Assembly (NCBI GenBank): GCA_902799965.1
Contig: CADCCO010000023.1
Coordinates: 1 to 57,029, forward strand
Reading direction: 5' to 3'
Origin: an uncultured Spirochaetaceae bacterium
GTDB lineage: Bacteria > Spirochaetota > Spirochaetia > Treponematales > Treponemataceae
DNA: 57,029 bases
The notes beneath the pieces were generated by a model. That model was not told where the DNA came from. It saw only the letters and a program-made list of their open reading frames with translations, and ran no database searches. Shown here piece by piece: positions 35,199 through 43,681 of this stretch. The position numbers and the translations under genes are program-made. Numbering within the stretch: the stretch's first letter is position 1; every line of letters starts with the position of its first letter.

Positions 35199-35360
35199 AA
35201 TCTTACGACCTCTTCATATGCCTCTTGAATATTTTCCAAAATGGTTATTGAATCAATGATAATCAAATATTTCGTAGTATTCAAGTAGCTTATCTGAGTA
35301 AAAGAGAGAGCGGCCGATTTTTCTGCATGCTTCTAATCGTTTTGGTAGGTGGCAAGAAAA
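35195..35360 (-). pseudogene. Frameshifted remnant of a possible HTH (AlpA/excisionase-like) gene
   Basis: On the minus strand, one frame reads LPKRLEACRKIGRSLFYSDK then LLEYYEIFDYH and stops at 35253; its G-R-S-L-F-Y-S-D-K-L pattern resembles helix-turn-helix proteins of the AlpA/HTH_17 type. Another frame then reads DSITILENIQEAYEEVVRL and stops in an ATGA overlap with the ankyrin start, as an upstream operon gene would. Joining the two needs one frameshift. No start codon is present; the frame is cut near the repeat element at 35371. The protein-like reading is real, but the family call is tentative. Confidence 0.4.
35256..35284 (-). promoter_or_regulatory. Candidate promoter of the ankyrin gene
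   Basis: Minus strand: TTGAAT (35279-35284), 17-bp spacer, TATCAT (35256-35261). It lies inside the frameshifted remnant and would give a leader of about 50 nt with AGAGG before the ATG at 35198. In AT-rich DNA such matches arise by chance more often. Confidence 0.4.
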
Positions 35361-35370
35361 GTAAAACCGC

Positions 35371-35510
35371 GGGCAAATTGGGTGGGACGCAGAAAAAAAA
35401 GCTTGGAAGGACCCGTCAGCAAACGGCTTGGCCGTAAGGCATCAAGCCGTGAAGCGGAGACGGGAGGCTCCGAGTCTTTTTTTTCGTCGCTGGGACCCGC
35501 CCAATTTGCC
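35371..35510. repeat. Long hairpin element, dispersed repeat copy 2
   Basis: Perfect outer arms GGCAAATTGGG (35372-35382) and CCCAATTTGCC (35500-35510), then A8 (35393-35400) facing T8 (35477-35484), CCCGTC (35412) facing GACGGG (35459), and an apical stem ACGGCTTG (35423)/CAAGCCGT (35443). The left half from 35387 to 35432 resembles 28670-28719 on the opposite strand. It separates the ompA-like operon from the acquired ankyrin segment and abuts the broken gene. Confidence 0.7.
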
Positions 35511-35527
35511 TGAGGTTTTGTTTTTTA

Positions 35528-36916
35528 TTACCAGCTGCGTTGAATATAGGTGGCGCGCGGACGGAGCGTGATTTCAACGCGGCGGTTTTGCGCGCGGCCT
35601 TCTTTTGTGCTGTTGTCGCCAACAGGCTGGGTTTCGCCAAAGCCGCGGTAGCTGAACAAGTTTTTGTCCAAGCCCTGTTCAATCAACAGGCGGATAATCG
35701 TTTGCGTTCTGTCGATTGAAAGGCGCATTTGGTTTTCTTTTTGTCCTATGTCGGCGGTGTGGCCCGCCACAAAAATCGTGAAGGCGTTTTCGTCAAGCGC
35801 CGTTTTAAGCAGGGCGGCCAATTCCGTTATGCGGGGAAGCTCTTGCGGCAAAAGTTCCGGGCTGTCCGCGATGAATTTTAGGTTGTAAGTGAAGCGGATT
35901 CCGTCCGGGCTGTCGTCAATCGAGTCCGCGCCGGGCTTTTTAAGCGGATACTGCTTTACGTTCTTGTAGGCGATGTAGTAAGAGTCGTCCTTTAGCGGCG
36001 CCCAAACGTCGCGGATCAAAACGTCTTGGTTCAAAAGCAAAACGATTTTTCCTTTCTTTAAAAGCTCCGCGTTTTGCGGAACCGAAAAAATGCGCAGCGC
36101 GTCTTCGTCGCTGATCACAAGGTCGGTTCTGTTGTGGCCGAAAATTTGCTTGGCCGAAATATGCAGGGGATCGCTTCCGACGCGCTTCTTGTAGCGGCTT
36201 TCGTCGTCGCTCCAATCGTAGCCGCAAACGCTGTCGGACTTCACTCCCTCGCTTTCGGCCATGTTGCGCTCGTAGACTATTTCCATGTTCTCGTTCCACA
36301 CGCGGGGAAAAAGGCAAGGCTCCGCGACTCCTTCGACAAATTCTCCGTGCACCGGAAGGGAGCCGCGCGCGTCGATTATGATTCCCGTGTAGGGGCGCGA
36401 CGAAATCGTTTCGATTGACTTTCGCCTTTCGTAGGGCGCTTGGTGGCGCACAAAGAGCGTTCCGATTTGGTTCAGCAAAAGCTTGTGGTCCATGTTGAAA
36501 AGCGAATTCTTGTTGTCAAAGTAGCCCAATGTTTTGTTGCCCGACTCGACTATCCCGCTTATTTGCGAAAGGGAAATTTTCCGCTCCAAAATGTAGTCGC
36601 CAAGCGTTCTGCTTGAGTCGACGTAAAGCGTCAAAAGCGGGTCTTTAATCAAATTGGGAAGGCGCGACGAAACGGCGTTGACCGCGGAATTCTTTCCGCT
36701 TGGCATTGGAATTCCCGCCTTGTCAACGTCAAGCGTTATGTTTGTCGTGAATGTTTTTTCTATCCAATTCACCTTGCTGGTGGAGGCGAGCGGCGCGTTT
36801 GGGTCGTTCTTTTTTTGCTGGGCGAACGCGGGCCAAAGCGCGATTAACGCCGCCGCCGCCAAAGCCGTCTTGGCCTTTGGAAATAAATTCTTCTTCATCT
36901 TTTTAGTTATCGGCAT
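35528..36916 (-). CDS. OmpA-family outer-membrane/peptidoglycan-binding protein
   Basis: 462 residues. The signal peptide ends near WPAFA. The long central region is unassigned. The C-terminal 120 residues are an OmpA-like peptidoglycan-binding domain: LLKTALDENAFTIFVAGHTAD, LSIDRTQTIIRLLIEQGLD, FSYRGFGETQPVGDNSTKEGRAQNRRVEI in segments. It should tether the envelope to peptidoglycan. ATG 36916 has GGAA upstream and overlaps the previous gene's end by 14 bp; ATG 36898 (MKKNLFPK) is the alternative. Third gene of an envelope operon with a lytic transglycosylase and a lipoprotein. Confidence 0.9.
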   Translation of the reverse strand: MPITKKMKKNLFPKAKTALAAAALIALWPAFAQQKKNDPNAPLASTSKVNWIEKTFTTNITLDVDKAGIPMPSGKNSAVNAVSSRLPNLIKDPLLTLYVDSSRTLGDYILERKISLSQISGIVESGNKTLGYFDNKNSLFNMDHKLLLNQIGTLFVRHQAPYERRKSIETISSRPYTGIIIDARGSLPVHGEFVEGVAEPCLFPRVWNENMEIVYERNMAESEGVKSDSVCGYDWSDDESRYKKRVGSDPLHISAKQIFGHNRTDLVISDEDALRIFSVPQNAELLKKGKIVLLLNQDVLIRDVWAPLKDDSYYIAYKNVKQYPLKKPGADSIDDSPDGIRFTYNLKFIADSPELLPQELPRITELAALLKTALDENAFTIFVAGHTADIGQKENQMRLSIDRTQTIIRLLIEQGLDKNLFSYRGFGETQPVGDNSTKEGRAQNRRVEITLRPRATYIQRSW

Positions 36917-37916
36917 ATTCGTTCCGCGACATAAGGCTAAAAACGGCGTCTTCGGCGGCTCTTCTTGTTCCGGCGGGCAGGCGCAATTCGTATTCTTCGT
37001 CCGGCGGCGTGACTCCGTAAAGCAGCGCGGGGTTCAGCTCCAAAAGAATTTTTTCGTCAACGCGCATTTCGCCGGCCATGGCCCGCAATGAAAGGCCGCG
37101 CGGCGCGGGCATATAGTCAAAGTCGTCGTAGGGCGAATAAATTTCCGAGTCGCAAAAGGCGGCCGGAAGGTCCACGCCGTACCAAAAAGGGTTTTCGGCT
37201 ATGTCGCTCACCGCAAGCAAGTTTGGCACGTAGGCTATCGCGTGGTCTGGAATGAGCTTGTTTTGGGCGAGCGACCAAAAAGTTTTTTCCGGCGCCTTTT
37301 TTAGCGCCCGCCTGACTGCGCCCGCGCCGCAATTGTAGGCCGCTATCGCTAAAAGCCAGTCGCCAAATTCCTTGTGGTTTGCGCGCAGCTTTTTTATCGC
37401 GGCGTCCGTCGCCTTCCACGGGTCGCGCCGCTCGTCAATCCATTTAGTTTTTCGCAGGTAGTTTTCTATGCTGTTTTCCATAAATTGCCAGAGGCCGATG
37501 GATTTTCCGCTGGCGGGGCTGGCCAAAGGCTTGTAGCTGGATTCTATTACAGGAATGTATTCGATGCAGGCGGGAAGGCCTTCTTCTTGCAAGCGCCGCT
37601 TTACGTAATGCCTGTAGCGCGCGCCGTTTTCCAAAATCGCGTTAAGCTCCGCGCGGCCCCTTGCGCTAAGCCAGCGGCGGCGGTACGGATGGACTTCCTC
37701 GCGCCAAGCGCCCGGCAAGTCCAGCTCTTTGTAAAAGCCAAAGCCGCCCCACGCGGAAACAAATTCTTCCGGCGCGTACTCTTGCGGCGCTGTGAACGCG
37801 GGCGCGGCTTTTTGGCCTTGCGAAAAATTTTCGGGAGTCGCGGACGCGGGCGCCGCCAAAAAAAGCGCGAGAACAAAAAGGCTCACATCATCTCGCCGAT
37901 GTAAATTCCCGCCCAT
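36903..37916 (-). CDS. Lytic transglycosylase (SLT/MltD-like)
   Basis: About 337 residues; cleaves the glycan strands of peptidoglycan. A hydrophobic signal segment VSLFVLALFLAAPASA is followed by the SLT domain (residues about 105-240) with catalytic Glu in YIPVIESSYKPLASPASGK, SIGLWQFM, and AIAAYNCGAGAVRRAL. No clear LysM repeat, though ALAGEMRVDE-like sequence near the C-terminus resembles one. The start is uncertain: TTG 37922, ATG 37916, or GTG 37886, which overlaps the upstream stop as GTGA; 37916 keeps basic residues before the hydrophobic core. Operon with the TPR lipoprotein and OmpA-like gene. Confidence 0.88.
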   Translation of the reverse strand: MGGNLHRRDDVSLFVLALFLAAPASATPENFSQGQKAAPAFTAPQEYAPEEFVSAWGGFGFYKELDLPGAWREEVHPYRRRWLSARGRAELNAILENGARYRHYVKRRLQEEGLPACIEYIPVIESSYKPLASPASGKSIGLWQFMENSIENYLRKTKWIDERRDPWKATDAAIKKLRANHKEFGDWLLAIAAYNCGAGAVRRALKKAPEKTFWSLAQNKLIPDHAIAYVPNLLAVSDIAENPFWYGVDLPAAFCDSEIYSPYDDFDYMPAPRGLSLRAMAGEMRVDEKILLELNPALLYGVTPPDEEYELRLPAGTRRAAEDAVFSLMSRNEYADN

Positions 37917-38941
37917 TCCCAATTTCCGTGAATATCCGGGTCCGCCGGAAAGTTTACTTTTCTAAAATAAAAGTACCAAGTCGGAACGGCCAGCGTCCAG
38001 CCCTTGGTCTTTAGGTACGCCTCGTTTATAGAAGGTCCTGGAATCAATTCTTCCGTCACGCTGATTCGGTTTCCGTGCATAAAATTGCGCATCGAAAAGT
38101 CCACCGAGCCGGTCGGTATGCTGTCGTCCTGCCGCCATGAAACCGCGAAGAAATTCACCTTGGAGCGGCATTCGTCCAACTTTCGCGGCTGGTAGCGGGC
38201 AATCGCGCCCTTTACCGAATCCGCCAGAGCGTCCAAGGACTTGAAGGTCCAGTTTTTCGGCGAGTTGTTGAAGTCAATCAAGTTGCGCGCGTAGTTGTAA
38301 ATGTCGTGCATGTCGGTTATTTGAATGGAGCTTGCGTCGGGCTGCTCCAAGAACATTGTGTAAGTTTTCAGCGCCTTGACCCATTCGCCGATTTGCTCGT
38401 ATTCGCGCGCAAGGCGAACGTACATTTCGGTTATGCTCACGTTTGAGGGAAAGCGGTTTATCAGCGTGTTGAAGTATTTTATGCGGTTTTCGTGGTTGGT
38501 CGAAATTTGAATCAAGCGCTCCAGGCAAATGAAGTGGATCGAGCGGTCCTTGACTTTTAGGTCGGGGTAGTCGCGCATGATTCTTTCAAAATAATATTCG
38601 GCCACCCGCTCTTCCCGCAGTTGAATGTATGTGTAGGCGGTCATCAAAAGCCAGTAGGCGTTGTACTTGTCGTCGGGATTTCGCTCAACGTAGTCGGCCA
38701 AATACAAAATCAAGTCGTCGTATTTTTGTTCCTTGAGCCACTTGCTCGTTATTTTGTTGATGATTGCGTAGCGGCTTTCGTTTGAAATGTCGGGCTGCCT
38801 TAAAAGCGCTTCCATCGCCCGCTCGTTTTCCCGCTCCGCCTTGGCTTTGGCGGAATTTTCGTTCTTGCAAGAAAAAAGCGCGCCGCAAAAAAGCGCCAGG
38901 CAAACAAGCGCCGCGATTTTTGGCCTAAATTGTCCTTTCAT
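37883..38941 (-). CDS. TPR-like lipoprotein of unknown function
   Basis: 352 residues. Signal peptide with lipobox LFSC (Cys25). The rest is helical with TPR-like spacing (YDDLILYLADYVERNPDDKYNA broken into repeats, YYFERIMRDYPD, YEQIGEWVKALKTY) and a beta-rich C-terminal 90 residues with several Trp. The start at 38941 is chosen because the frame upstream to 38980 would include the promoter; with the -10 at 38952-38957, the leader is only a few bases. Heads the operon lipoprotein, transglycosylase, OmpA, so an envelope-assembly role is plausible but not shown. Confidence 0.82.
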   Translation of the reverse strand: MKGQFRPKIAALVCLALFCGALFSCKNENSAKAKAERENERAMEALLRQPDISNESRYAIINKITSKWLKEQKYDDLILYLADYVERNPDDKYNAYWLLMTAYTYIQLREERVAEYYFERIMRDYPDLKVKDRSIHFICLERLIQISTNHENRIKYFNTLINRFPSNVSITEMYVRLAREYEQIGEWVKALKTYTMFLEQPDASSIQITDMHDIYNYARNLIDFNNSPKNWTFKSLDALADSVKGAIARYQPRKLDECRSKVNFFAVSWRQDDSIPTGSVDFSMRNFMHGNRISVTEELIPGPSINEAYLKTKGWTLAVPTWYFYFRKVNFPADPDIHGNWEWAGIYIGEMM

Positions 38942-38951
38942 TATAAGGAAG

Positions 38952-38980
38952 AATTTAGCGCATTTTCCCGCTTTGCGCAA
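38952..38980 (-). promoter_or_regulatory. Promoter of the lipoprotein/transglycosylase/OmpA operon
   Basis: Minus strand: TTGCGC (38975-38980), 17-bp spacer ending GCGC, TAAATT (38952-38957), ten bases to ATG 38941. The leader would be about three or four bases. Confidence 0.55.
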
Positions 38981-38994
38981 CCATTGGGCCTGCG

Positions 38995-40812
38995 CTAGCG
39001 AATCAGCTTGTCCAGTTCGGAATTGAGCTTTAAGTAGCGCTGCTTGTTGGGATTAAGAGCGATGACTTGGCGCAAGTAATACTGCGCCTTGCGGTAGTCC
39101 TGCTTGGCAAAGTAGATTCCGTACATTCTGAACAAAGCGTCTGAATTGCGCGGGTTTGCGATTACCGCCGAGCGCAAGTCCGCAAGCTGGGCCGCCTCGC
39201 CCGAAGCCAAGAAGGAGCGCTGGTAATACAAAAAGCTTTTCATCGAAGACGAGGCGCCGTTTATCGACGTGTTGATGAACTTTGAGGCTTGCGAAACCCG
39301 GCCCGTCCGCACCATCGACTCGACGTAAATTTGAACGGCCTTTTCCTCGTTGGGAAGGCGGTTGTAAAGCGCGCTCGCCGCGTCCCAAGCCTCGTTGTTG
39401 TAGCCCAGCGAAAGGCAAACGCGGACGTGCGTCAAAATCGCGTCCAGGCCGGGGTTGGGAAGCGACATGACCTTTTTGCTGGCGGTGTAGCTTTCGGCCC
39501 ACTTTTCTTCAGAAACAAGAGTTTGTATTAAAAAAGAAAGCGCTTGGGGATTTTCAGGCTCGACCGCCAAAACCATGTTGGCAAGCTGCGCCCCGTCCTT
39601 TCCGCCAATCAACGAGCCGCTCTCGCCGGCCAAAGCCGCCGCCGCCAAAATCACTTCCTTGTCGTCGGGATAAAGCGAAAGCGCTTTTTCTATCGTTGAA
39701 ATGGCGAGCGGCGAATTTTTGTTCCATTCTTTTTGAACGCGCGAGCGCAAAAGCAAGTAGTCCTTTGCGGTGGAGTTTGTGCGCGAGTAAACGTCAAGCA
39801 AAGAAGTGGCCTTTAGGTATTCGCCGGTGGTGACGAAAATTTTCGCGCGGAACAAAAGCATTTCCAAGTCGGACGGATTTTGCTGCAAGACCAAAACGGC
39901 GTAGCGCTCGGCGGAAGCGTAGTCGGCGATGTCGTAGGAATTGCGCGCCAAAAGCTTGAGCAAGTCTATGCTTGAAGGATAAAGGACAATCAAGCTGTCG
40001 GTGACGCTCTTGGACTCGTCGTAGCGGCCAAGCGCGTTCAAGTTGTTGGCAAGGCAAAAAAGAATTTCAAAGGCCTTGCTTTCTTGCGCGGCGACTTTCA
40101 GCGAGTCAACGGCGGCGGCGACGCGGTCAGTCTTTGAATAAAGGAGCGCCAAAAGATAATTGGCCAGAACGCTTTTTGGCCGCATCGAAAGAGCCGCGCG
40201 CAGGCTGGCTTCCGCGTCCTCGTAGCAGCTGTCGTTTGAAATCGGGCTGCTCAAAACAAGCGCGGGAAGAAGCGTTCCCAAAAAATCCTTGTTGCCAGTG
40301 CTGGTATCAAAAATGCCGTTTTTGGCGGAATCTATCGCGCCCGTGTAAACGTTTCGCTGCGGAACCTCCGGCTCTTCAAGCGAAAGCCCTTGTATTTGGC
40401 TGGGCCAGACAATCTTTAAAATTTGGACTATTATGAAAACCAGAACGCGCTCGTTTTCGGCGTAGTCAACGCCGGCTTTCTTTAGGCCGTTGTAGGCTTG
40501 AATCAAGGATTCCGCCGAGCCGTTTTCGACAAGCTCCAAATAATGCTTTCCTATGCCCGAAAAATATCCCGCGCTTTCGCCTCGGTTTTTGTCAACGCTT
40601 ATCGCGGTCACTTCGCCTTGTATTTCTTCTTCGGGCTGGGAATCATTTTTCTTGGACTTCTTTTTGGATTCTTTTTTAGCTTTTTTGGAAGAAGATTTTT
40701 CAGCCTTGGCCAAGAGGACGCCTTCTTGCAAAGAAGAATTCGTTTCCTGGCAAAAAGCGCCCGCGGCCAAAAAGAGAAGAATAGAAAAAAGGCAAAAGAC
40801 CTTTTTCGCCAT
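38995..40812 (-). CDS. Exported TPR-repeat protein
   Basis: 605 residues. A signal peptide ends near AGAFC-QE (the Cys is not in a typical lipobox). A lysine/serine-rich low-complexity linker (about 36-58) precedes many TPR units from about residue 200 to the C-terminus, for example ASLRAALSMRPKSVLANYLL, YASAERYAVLVLQQNPSDLE and YRKAQYYLRQVIALNPNKQ. TPR proteins act as scaffolds. It directly follows the membrane-protein gene on the same strand (no gap), so they are co-transcribed. No specific partner can be named. Confidence 0.87.
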   Translation of the reverse strand: MAKKVFCLFSILLFLAAGAFCQETNSSLQEGVLLAKAEKSSSKKAKKESKKKSKKNDSQPEEEIQGEVTAISVDKNRGESAGYFSGIGKHYLELVENGSAESLIQAYNGLKKAGVDYAENERVLVFIIVQILKIVWPSQIQGLSLEEPEVPQRNVYTGAIDSAKNGIFDTSTGNKDFLGTLLPALVLSSPISNDSCYEDAEASLRAALSMRPKSVLANYLLALLYSKTDRVAAAVDSLKVAAQESKAFEILFCLANNLNALGRYDESKSVTDSLIVLYPSSIDLLKLLARNSYDIADYASAERYAVLVLQQNPSDLEMLLFRAKIFVTTGEYLKATSLLDVYSRTNSTAKDYLLLRSRVQKEWNKNSPLAISTIEKALSLYPDDKEVILAAAALAGESGSLIGGKDGAQLANMVLAVEPENPQALSFLIQTLVSEEKWAESYTASKKVMSLPNPGLDAILTHVRVCLSLGYNNEAWDAASALYNRLPNEEKAVQIYVESMVRTGRVSQASKFINTSINGASSSMKSFLYYQRSFLASGEAAQLADLRSAVIANPRNSDALFRMYGIYFAKQDYRKAQYYLRQVIALNPNKQRYLKLNSELDKLIR

Positions 40813-41415
40813 CTAGCAGTCGTCCTCCGAAAACAAAAGCGGCTCGTCGTTGTCGTCGCTGTCTTGAAGCACCGGGAATTTCACGTTGGCCTTGTTCTTG
40901 GCGTAGTACAGGGCTATCAAGGAAATTCCGCCCGCAATCAAAAAGAAAGGCATGAAGCGCGAAAAGAAAACCCGCATCGGCATTTTTATAATCTTGAAAG
41001 TGAACAGAAAAAAGAAAGCGCCAAGCGCCGTGAGCGCGGCGGACGGAACCACGTAAACGGTTCTAAAGCGCCTGTAGTGGAAGCGGCCGATCGGAAGAAG
41101 AGTCGCGCCAAAAATTATCACGACCACCGGCCAAAATTGCTTGAACTGGAACATCACGGAATTTGCGTTCAAGATGAGCGACAAAAAGGAAAGTATGCAA
41201 AAATTGGAAGAAATGTAAAAAAGCGCCGGCTTTTGAAGCAAGAGCGAAAAGTAAACGCAAGCCGCCGAAATCAGCGCGAGCGCGCAGTTCAATATAAAAT
41301 GGTATGACGCGATTTGCCCGACAGGCGGCAAAAAGGCCCATGTTATTCCAACCAAAAAAAGCGCCAAGCCCAAGGCCAGCAAAATATTTTGGATTCTCTT
41401 GTTGTCTTTAGCCAT
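40813..41415 (-). CDS. Polytopic membrane protein, unknown function
   Basis: 200 residues with about six hydrophobic segments (ILLALGLALFLVGITWAF, HFILNCALALISAACVYF, FCILSFLSLILNA, WPVVVIIFGATLLPIG, VVPSAALTALGAFFFLF, FMPFFLIAGGISLIALYY) and an acidic tail SDDNDEPLLFSEDDC. I do not recognise the family. Its ATG follows the -10 box by seven bases, so the transcript is probably leaderless. It is the first gene before the TPR protein. Confidence 0.82.
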   Translation of the reverse strand: MAKDNKRIQNILLALGLALFLVGITWAFLPPVGQIASYHFILNCALALISAACVYFSLLLQKPALFYISSNFCILSFLSLILNANSVMFQFKQFWPVVVIIFGATLLPIGRFHYRRFRTVYVVPSAALTALGAFFFLFTFKIIKMPMRVFFSRFMPFFLIAGGISLIALYYAKNKANVKFPVLQDSDDNDEPLLFSEDDC

Positions 41416-41422
41416 AACTTTT

Positions 41423-41452
41423 AGTTTAACATAAAAGCGCCGCGCGTTTCAA
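41423..41452 (-). promoter_or_regulatory. Promoter of the membrane protein/TPR operon
   Basis: Minus strand: TTGAAA (41447-41452), 18-bp spacer, TAAACT (41423-41428), seven bases to the ATG. It is the only promoter listed here with a spacer other than 17. Confidence 0.45.
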
Positions 41453-41530
41453 CTGCTTTTCGCGCAAGCCGGCGCGCCCTCGAACCTCAGCATGATTAAA
41501 AAAAACTGTTTCTTCCAGTTCAAAATTCAG

Positions 41531-41559
41531 TTGAAAAAATCCGCAAAGCGCGCTACAAT
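41531..41559 (+). promoter_or_regulatory. pgk-tpiA promoter
   Basis: TTGAAA (41531-41536), 17-bp spacer ending GCGCGC, TACAAT (41554-41559). The leader of about 33 nt carries AAGGAG before ATG 41599. Confidence 0.68.
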
Positions 41560-41598
41560 TTTGTCCATAAATTTTCATATTTTTTAAGGAGAAATAAT

Positions 41599-42870
41599 AT
41601 GATTAAGACAGTCAAAGACGTTGACCTCAAAGGCAAGCGCGTTATCATGCGCGTTGATTTTAACGTTCCGATGAAGGACGGAGTCGTGCAGGACGACACC
41701 CGCATTATGGCCGCCCTTCCTACAATCAAATACATTCTTGAGCAAAGCCCCCGCTCGCTCGTTTTGATGAGCCACTTGGGCGACCCCAAAAAGGACGTCA
41801 AAAAGGCCCAGGAAAAGGCCGAAAAAGCCGGAAAGACTTGGACCGACGCCGACAAGGAAAAGTTCATCAACGGAAAGAACCGCATGAAGCCCGTCGTCGA
41901 GTACTTCGCCTCAAAGCTCGGAAAGCCCGTGACTTTCTTGCCCGACGCTTTGGGACAAAAGGCCGCCATCGACGCTTTGCCGCAGGGCGCCGTCGCCATG
42001 CTTGAGAACGTCCGCTTCCACCCGGAAGAGACCAGCAAGGTTGACGCCGAGCGCGAGACAATGGCCAAAGAGCTTTCAACATACGGCGACATTTTTGTCA
42101 ACGACGCTTTTGGAACCGCCCACCGCGACCAGGCTTCAACAGCCACAATCGCCAAGTTCATGTCAGAAAAGCCGGTCGGAGGCTTCTTGATGGAAAAAGA
42201 AGTCGCCAACATCGAGCCTATGGTTACTAACCCGCCCAAGCCGCAGGTCGCCATCATCGGCGGCGCCAAGGTTTCTTCAAAGATCGCGGTTTTGGAATCA
42301 TTGATGAAGAACGCCAGCGCCCTCGTCATCGGAGGCGGCATGGCTTACACATTCCTCAAGGCGCAGGGCCACAAGGTGGGAAAGTCTTTGGTTGAAGACG
42401 ACTTCATCGACACAGCCAAAAAGCTTCTTTCTGACGCGGCCGCCAAAAACGTAAAGATCATCCTTCCCGTTGACCACGTTGGAGCGGAAGAGTTCTCACC
42501 CGACGCCAAGGCCGTCGCCGTTGACGGAACAGACATTCCCGAAAACTTGATGGCCATGGACGTTGGCCCCAAGACAGTAGAGGCTTACAAAGAAGTTCTT
42601 TCCACAGCCAAGTCTATCGTTTGGAACGGACCGGTCGGCGTATTCGAGTTTGACGCCTTCGCCAAGGGAACGGAGCAGGTTGCCCGCTTGGTTGCCGAAG
42701 CCACAGGCCGCGGAGCCATGACAGTAGTCGGAGGCGGAGACAGCGTTGCCGCCGTCAACAAGTTCAAGTTGGCCGACAAGATGACCCACGTCTCTACGGG
42801 CGGCGGCGCCAGCCTTGAGTTCCTTGAGGGCAAAACATTGCCCGGCATCGCTATTTTGGCCACAAAGTAA
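41599..42870 (+). CDS. pgk: Phosphoglycerate kinase
   Basis: 423 residues; glycolytic transfer of phosphate from 1,3-bisphosphoglycerate to ADP. Classic segments are KRVIMRVDFNVPMKDG, LMSHLGDPK, MLENVRFHPEE, NDAFGTAHRDQAS, AIIGGAKVSSKI and VGGGDSVAAVNK. Length is slightly above the usual 390-415, with a lysine-rich insertion near residue 65-90. Strong AAGGAG ribosome site. tpiA follows 13 bases later in the same operon. Codon choice shifts toward C-ending codons such as GCC and AAG relative to accessory genes, as expected for a highly expressed gene. Confidence 0.98.
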   Translation: MIKTVKDVDLKGKRVIMRVDFNVPMKDGVVQDDTRIMAALPTIKYILEQSPRSLVLMSHLGDPKKDVKKAQEKAEKAGKTWTDADKEKFINGKNRMKPVVEYFASKLGKPVTFLPDALGQKAAIDALPQGAVAMLENVRFHPEETSKVDAERETMAKELSTYGDIFVNDAFGTAHRDQASTATIAKFMSEKPVGGFLMEKEVANIEPMVTNPPKPQVAIIGGAKVSSKIAVLESLMKNASALVIGGGMAYTFLKAQGHKVGKSLVEDDFIDTAKKLLSDAAAKNVKIILPVDHVGAEEFSPDAKAVAVDGTDIPENLMAMDVGPKTVEAYKEVLSTAKSIVWNGPVGVFEFDAFAKGTEQVARLVAEATGRGAMTVVGGGDSVAAVNKFKLADKMTHVSTGGGASLEFLEGKTLPGIAILATK

Positions 42871-42883
42871 GGAGTATTTTATT

Positions 42884-43633
42884 ATGGCAAGAACACATTA
42901 TATCGCAGGAAACTGGAAGATGAACACGAGCAAGGCCGAGGCCGTTAAGTTGGCCCAGGACTTGGTCGCCGCCTTGAAGGGCAAGACCAACAAATTCATG
43001 GTCGGCGTTCCCTTCGTTTACCTTGACGCTGTAGGACAGGTCCTCAAAGGCTCGAACATCCTCTTGGGAGCCCAGGACGTGGCCGCGACGGCCAACGGCG
43101 CCCACACAGGCGAAGTTTCAACGGAAATGCTCAAGGACTTGGGCGTTCAGTCAGTAATCCTCGGCCACTCGGAGCGCCGCCACGAAATCGGCGAGTCGGA
43201 CGAGCTTATCAACAAAAAGGTTCGCCGCGCGCTTAACGAAGGCTTGGAAGTCGTTCTTTGCATCGGCGAGTTGCTTTCTGACCGCGAGGCCGGAAACGCC
43301 GAGCAGGTTTGCGCCTTCCAGCTTAGCGCCGACTTGGCCGGAGTCACCGAAGAGCAGATGAAGAAAGTTACGATCGCCTACGAGCCTGTTTGGGCCATCG
43401 GAACCGGCAAAACAGCCACGCCGGAAGACGCGGAGGCCATCCACAAGTTCTGCCGCAATTACATCGCCAAGCTTTACAACCAGAAGGTCGCCGACGAGAC
43501 TATCATCCAGTACGGCGGCTCTATGAAAGCCTCCAACGCCAAAGACTTGCTTGCCCAGCCCGACATCGACGGCGGCTTGATCGGCGGCGCCTCGCTCAAA
43601 GCCGACACCTTCGAGCCCATTTGCAACGAGTAA
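42884..43633 (+). CDS. tpiA: Triosephosphate isomerase
   Basis: 249 residues; interconverts dihydroxyacetone phosphate and glyceraldehyde-3-phosphate. N-terminal AGNWKMNTSKAEAV, His in ILGHSERRHEIGESDE, catalytic Glu in AYEPVWAIGTGKTATPEDA, and the phosphate loop YGGSMKASNA with LIGGASL. The frame is open to 42815, but ATG 42884 with GGAG nine bases upstream gives the standard N-terminus. Second gene after pgk. Confidence 0.98.
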   Translation: MARTHYIAGNWKMNTSKAEAVKLAQDLVAALKGKTNKFMVGVPFVYLDAVGQVLKGSNILLGAQDVAATANGAHTGEVSTEMLKDLGVQSVILGHSERRHEIGESDELINKKVRRALNEGLEVVLCIGELLSDREAGNAEQVCAFQLSADLAGVTEEQMKKVTIAYEPVWAIGTGKTATPEDAEAIHKFCRNYIAKLYNQKVADETIIQYGGSMKASNAKDLLAQPDIDGGLIGGASLKADTFEPICNE

Positions 43634-43639
43634 ATTTTT

Positions 43640-43674
43640 GCCCCGAATGTTTATATAAAGAAACATTTAGGGGC
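43640..43674 (+). terminator. Hairpin after tpiA
   Basis: GCCCC-g-AATGTTT (43640-43652) pairs with AAACATT-ta-GGGGC (43661-43674) around an 8-nt loop. There is no T-tract right after it, so termination may depend on the larger element that follows, or the hairpin may protect the mRNA 3' end. Confidence 0.6.
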
Positions 43675-43681
43675 TTGCAAG

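Noticed and set aside
40498..41307. 269-codon plus-strand open frame
   Set aside because: It is antisense to two well-supported genes (TPR protein and membrane protein) and is rich in Arg/Lys/Gln as expected of a shadow.
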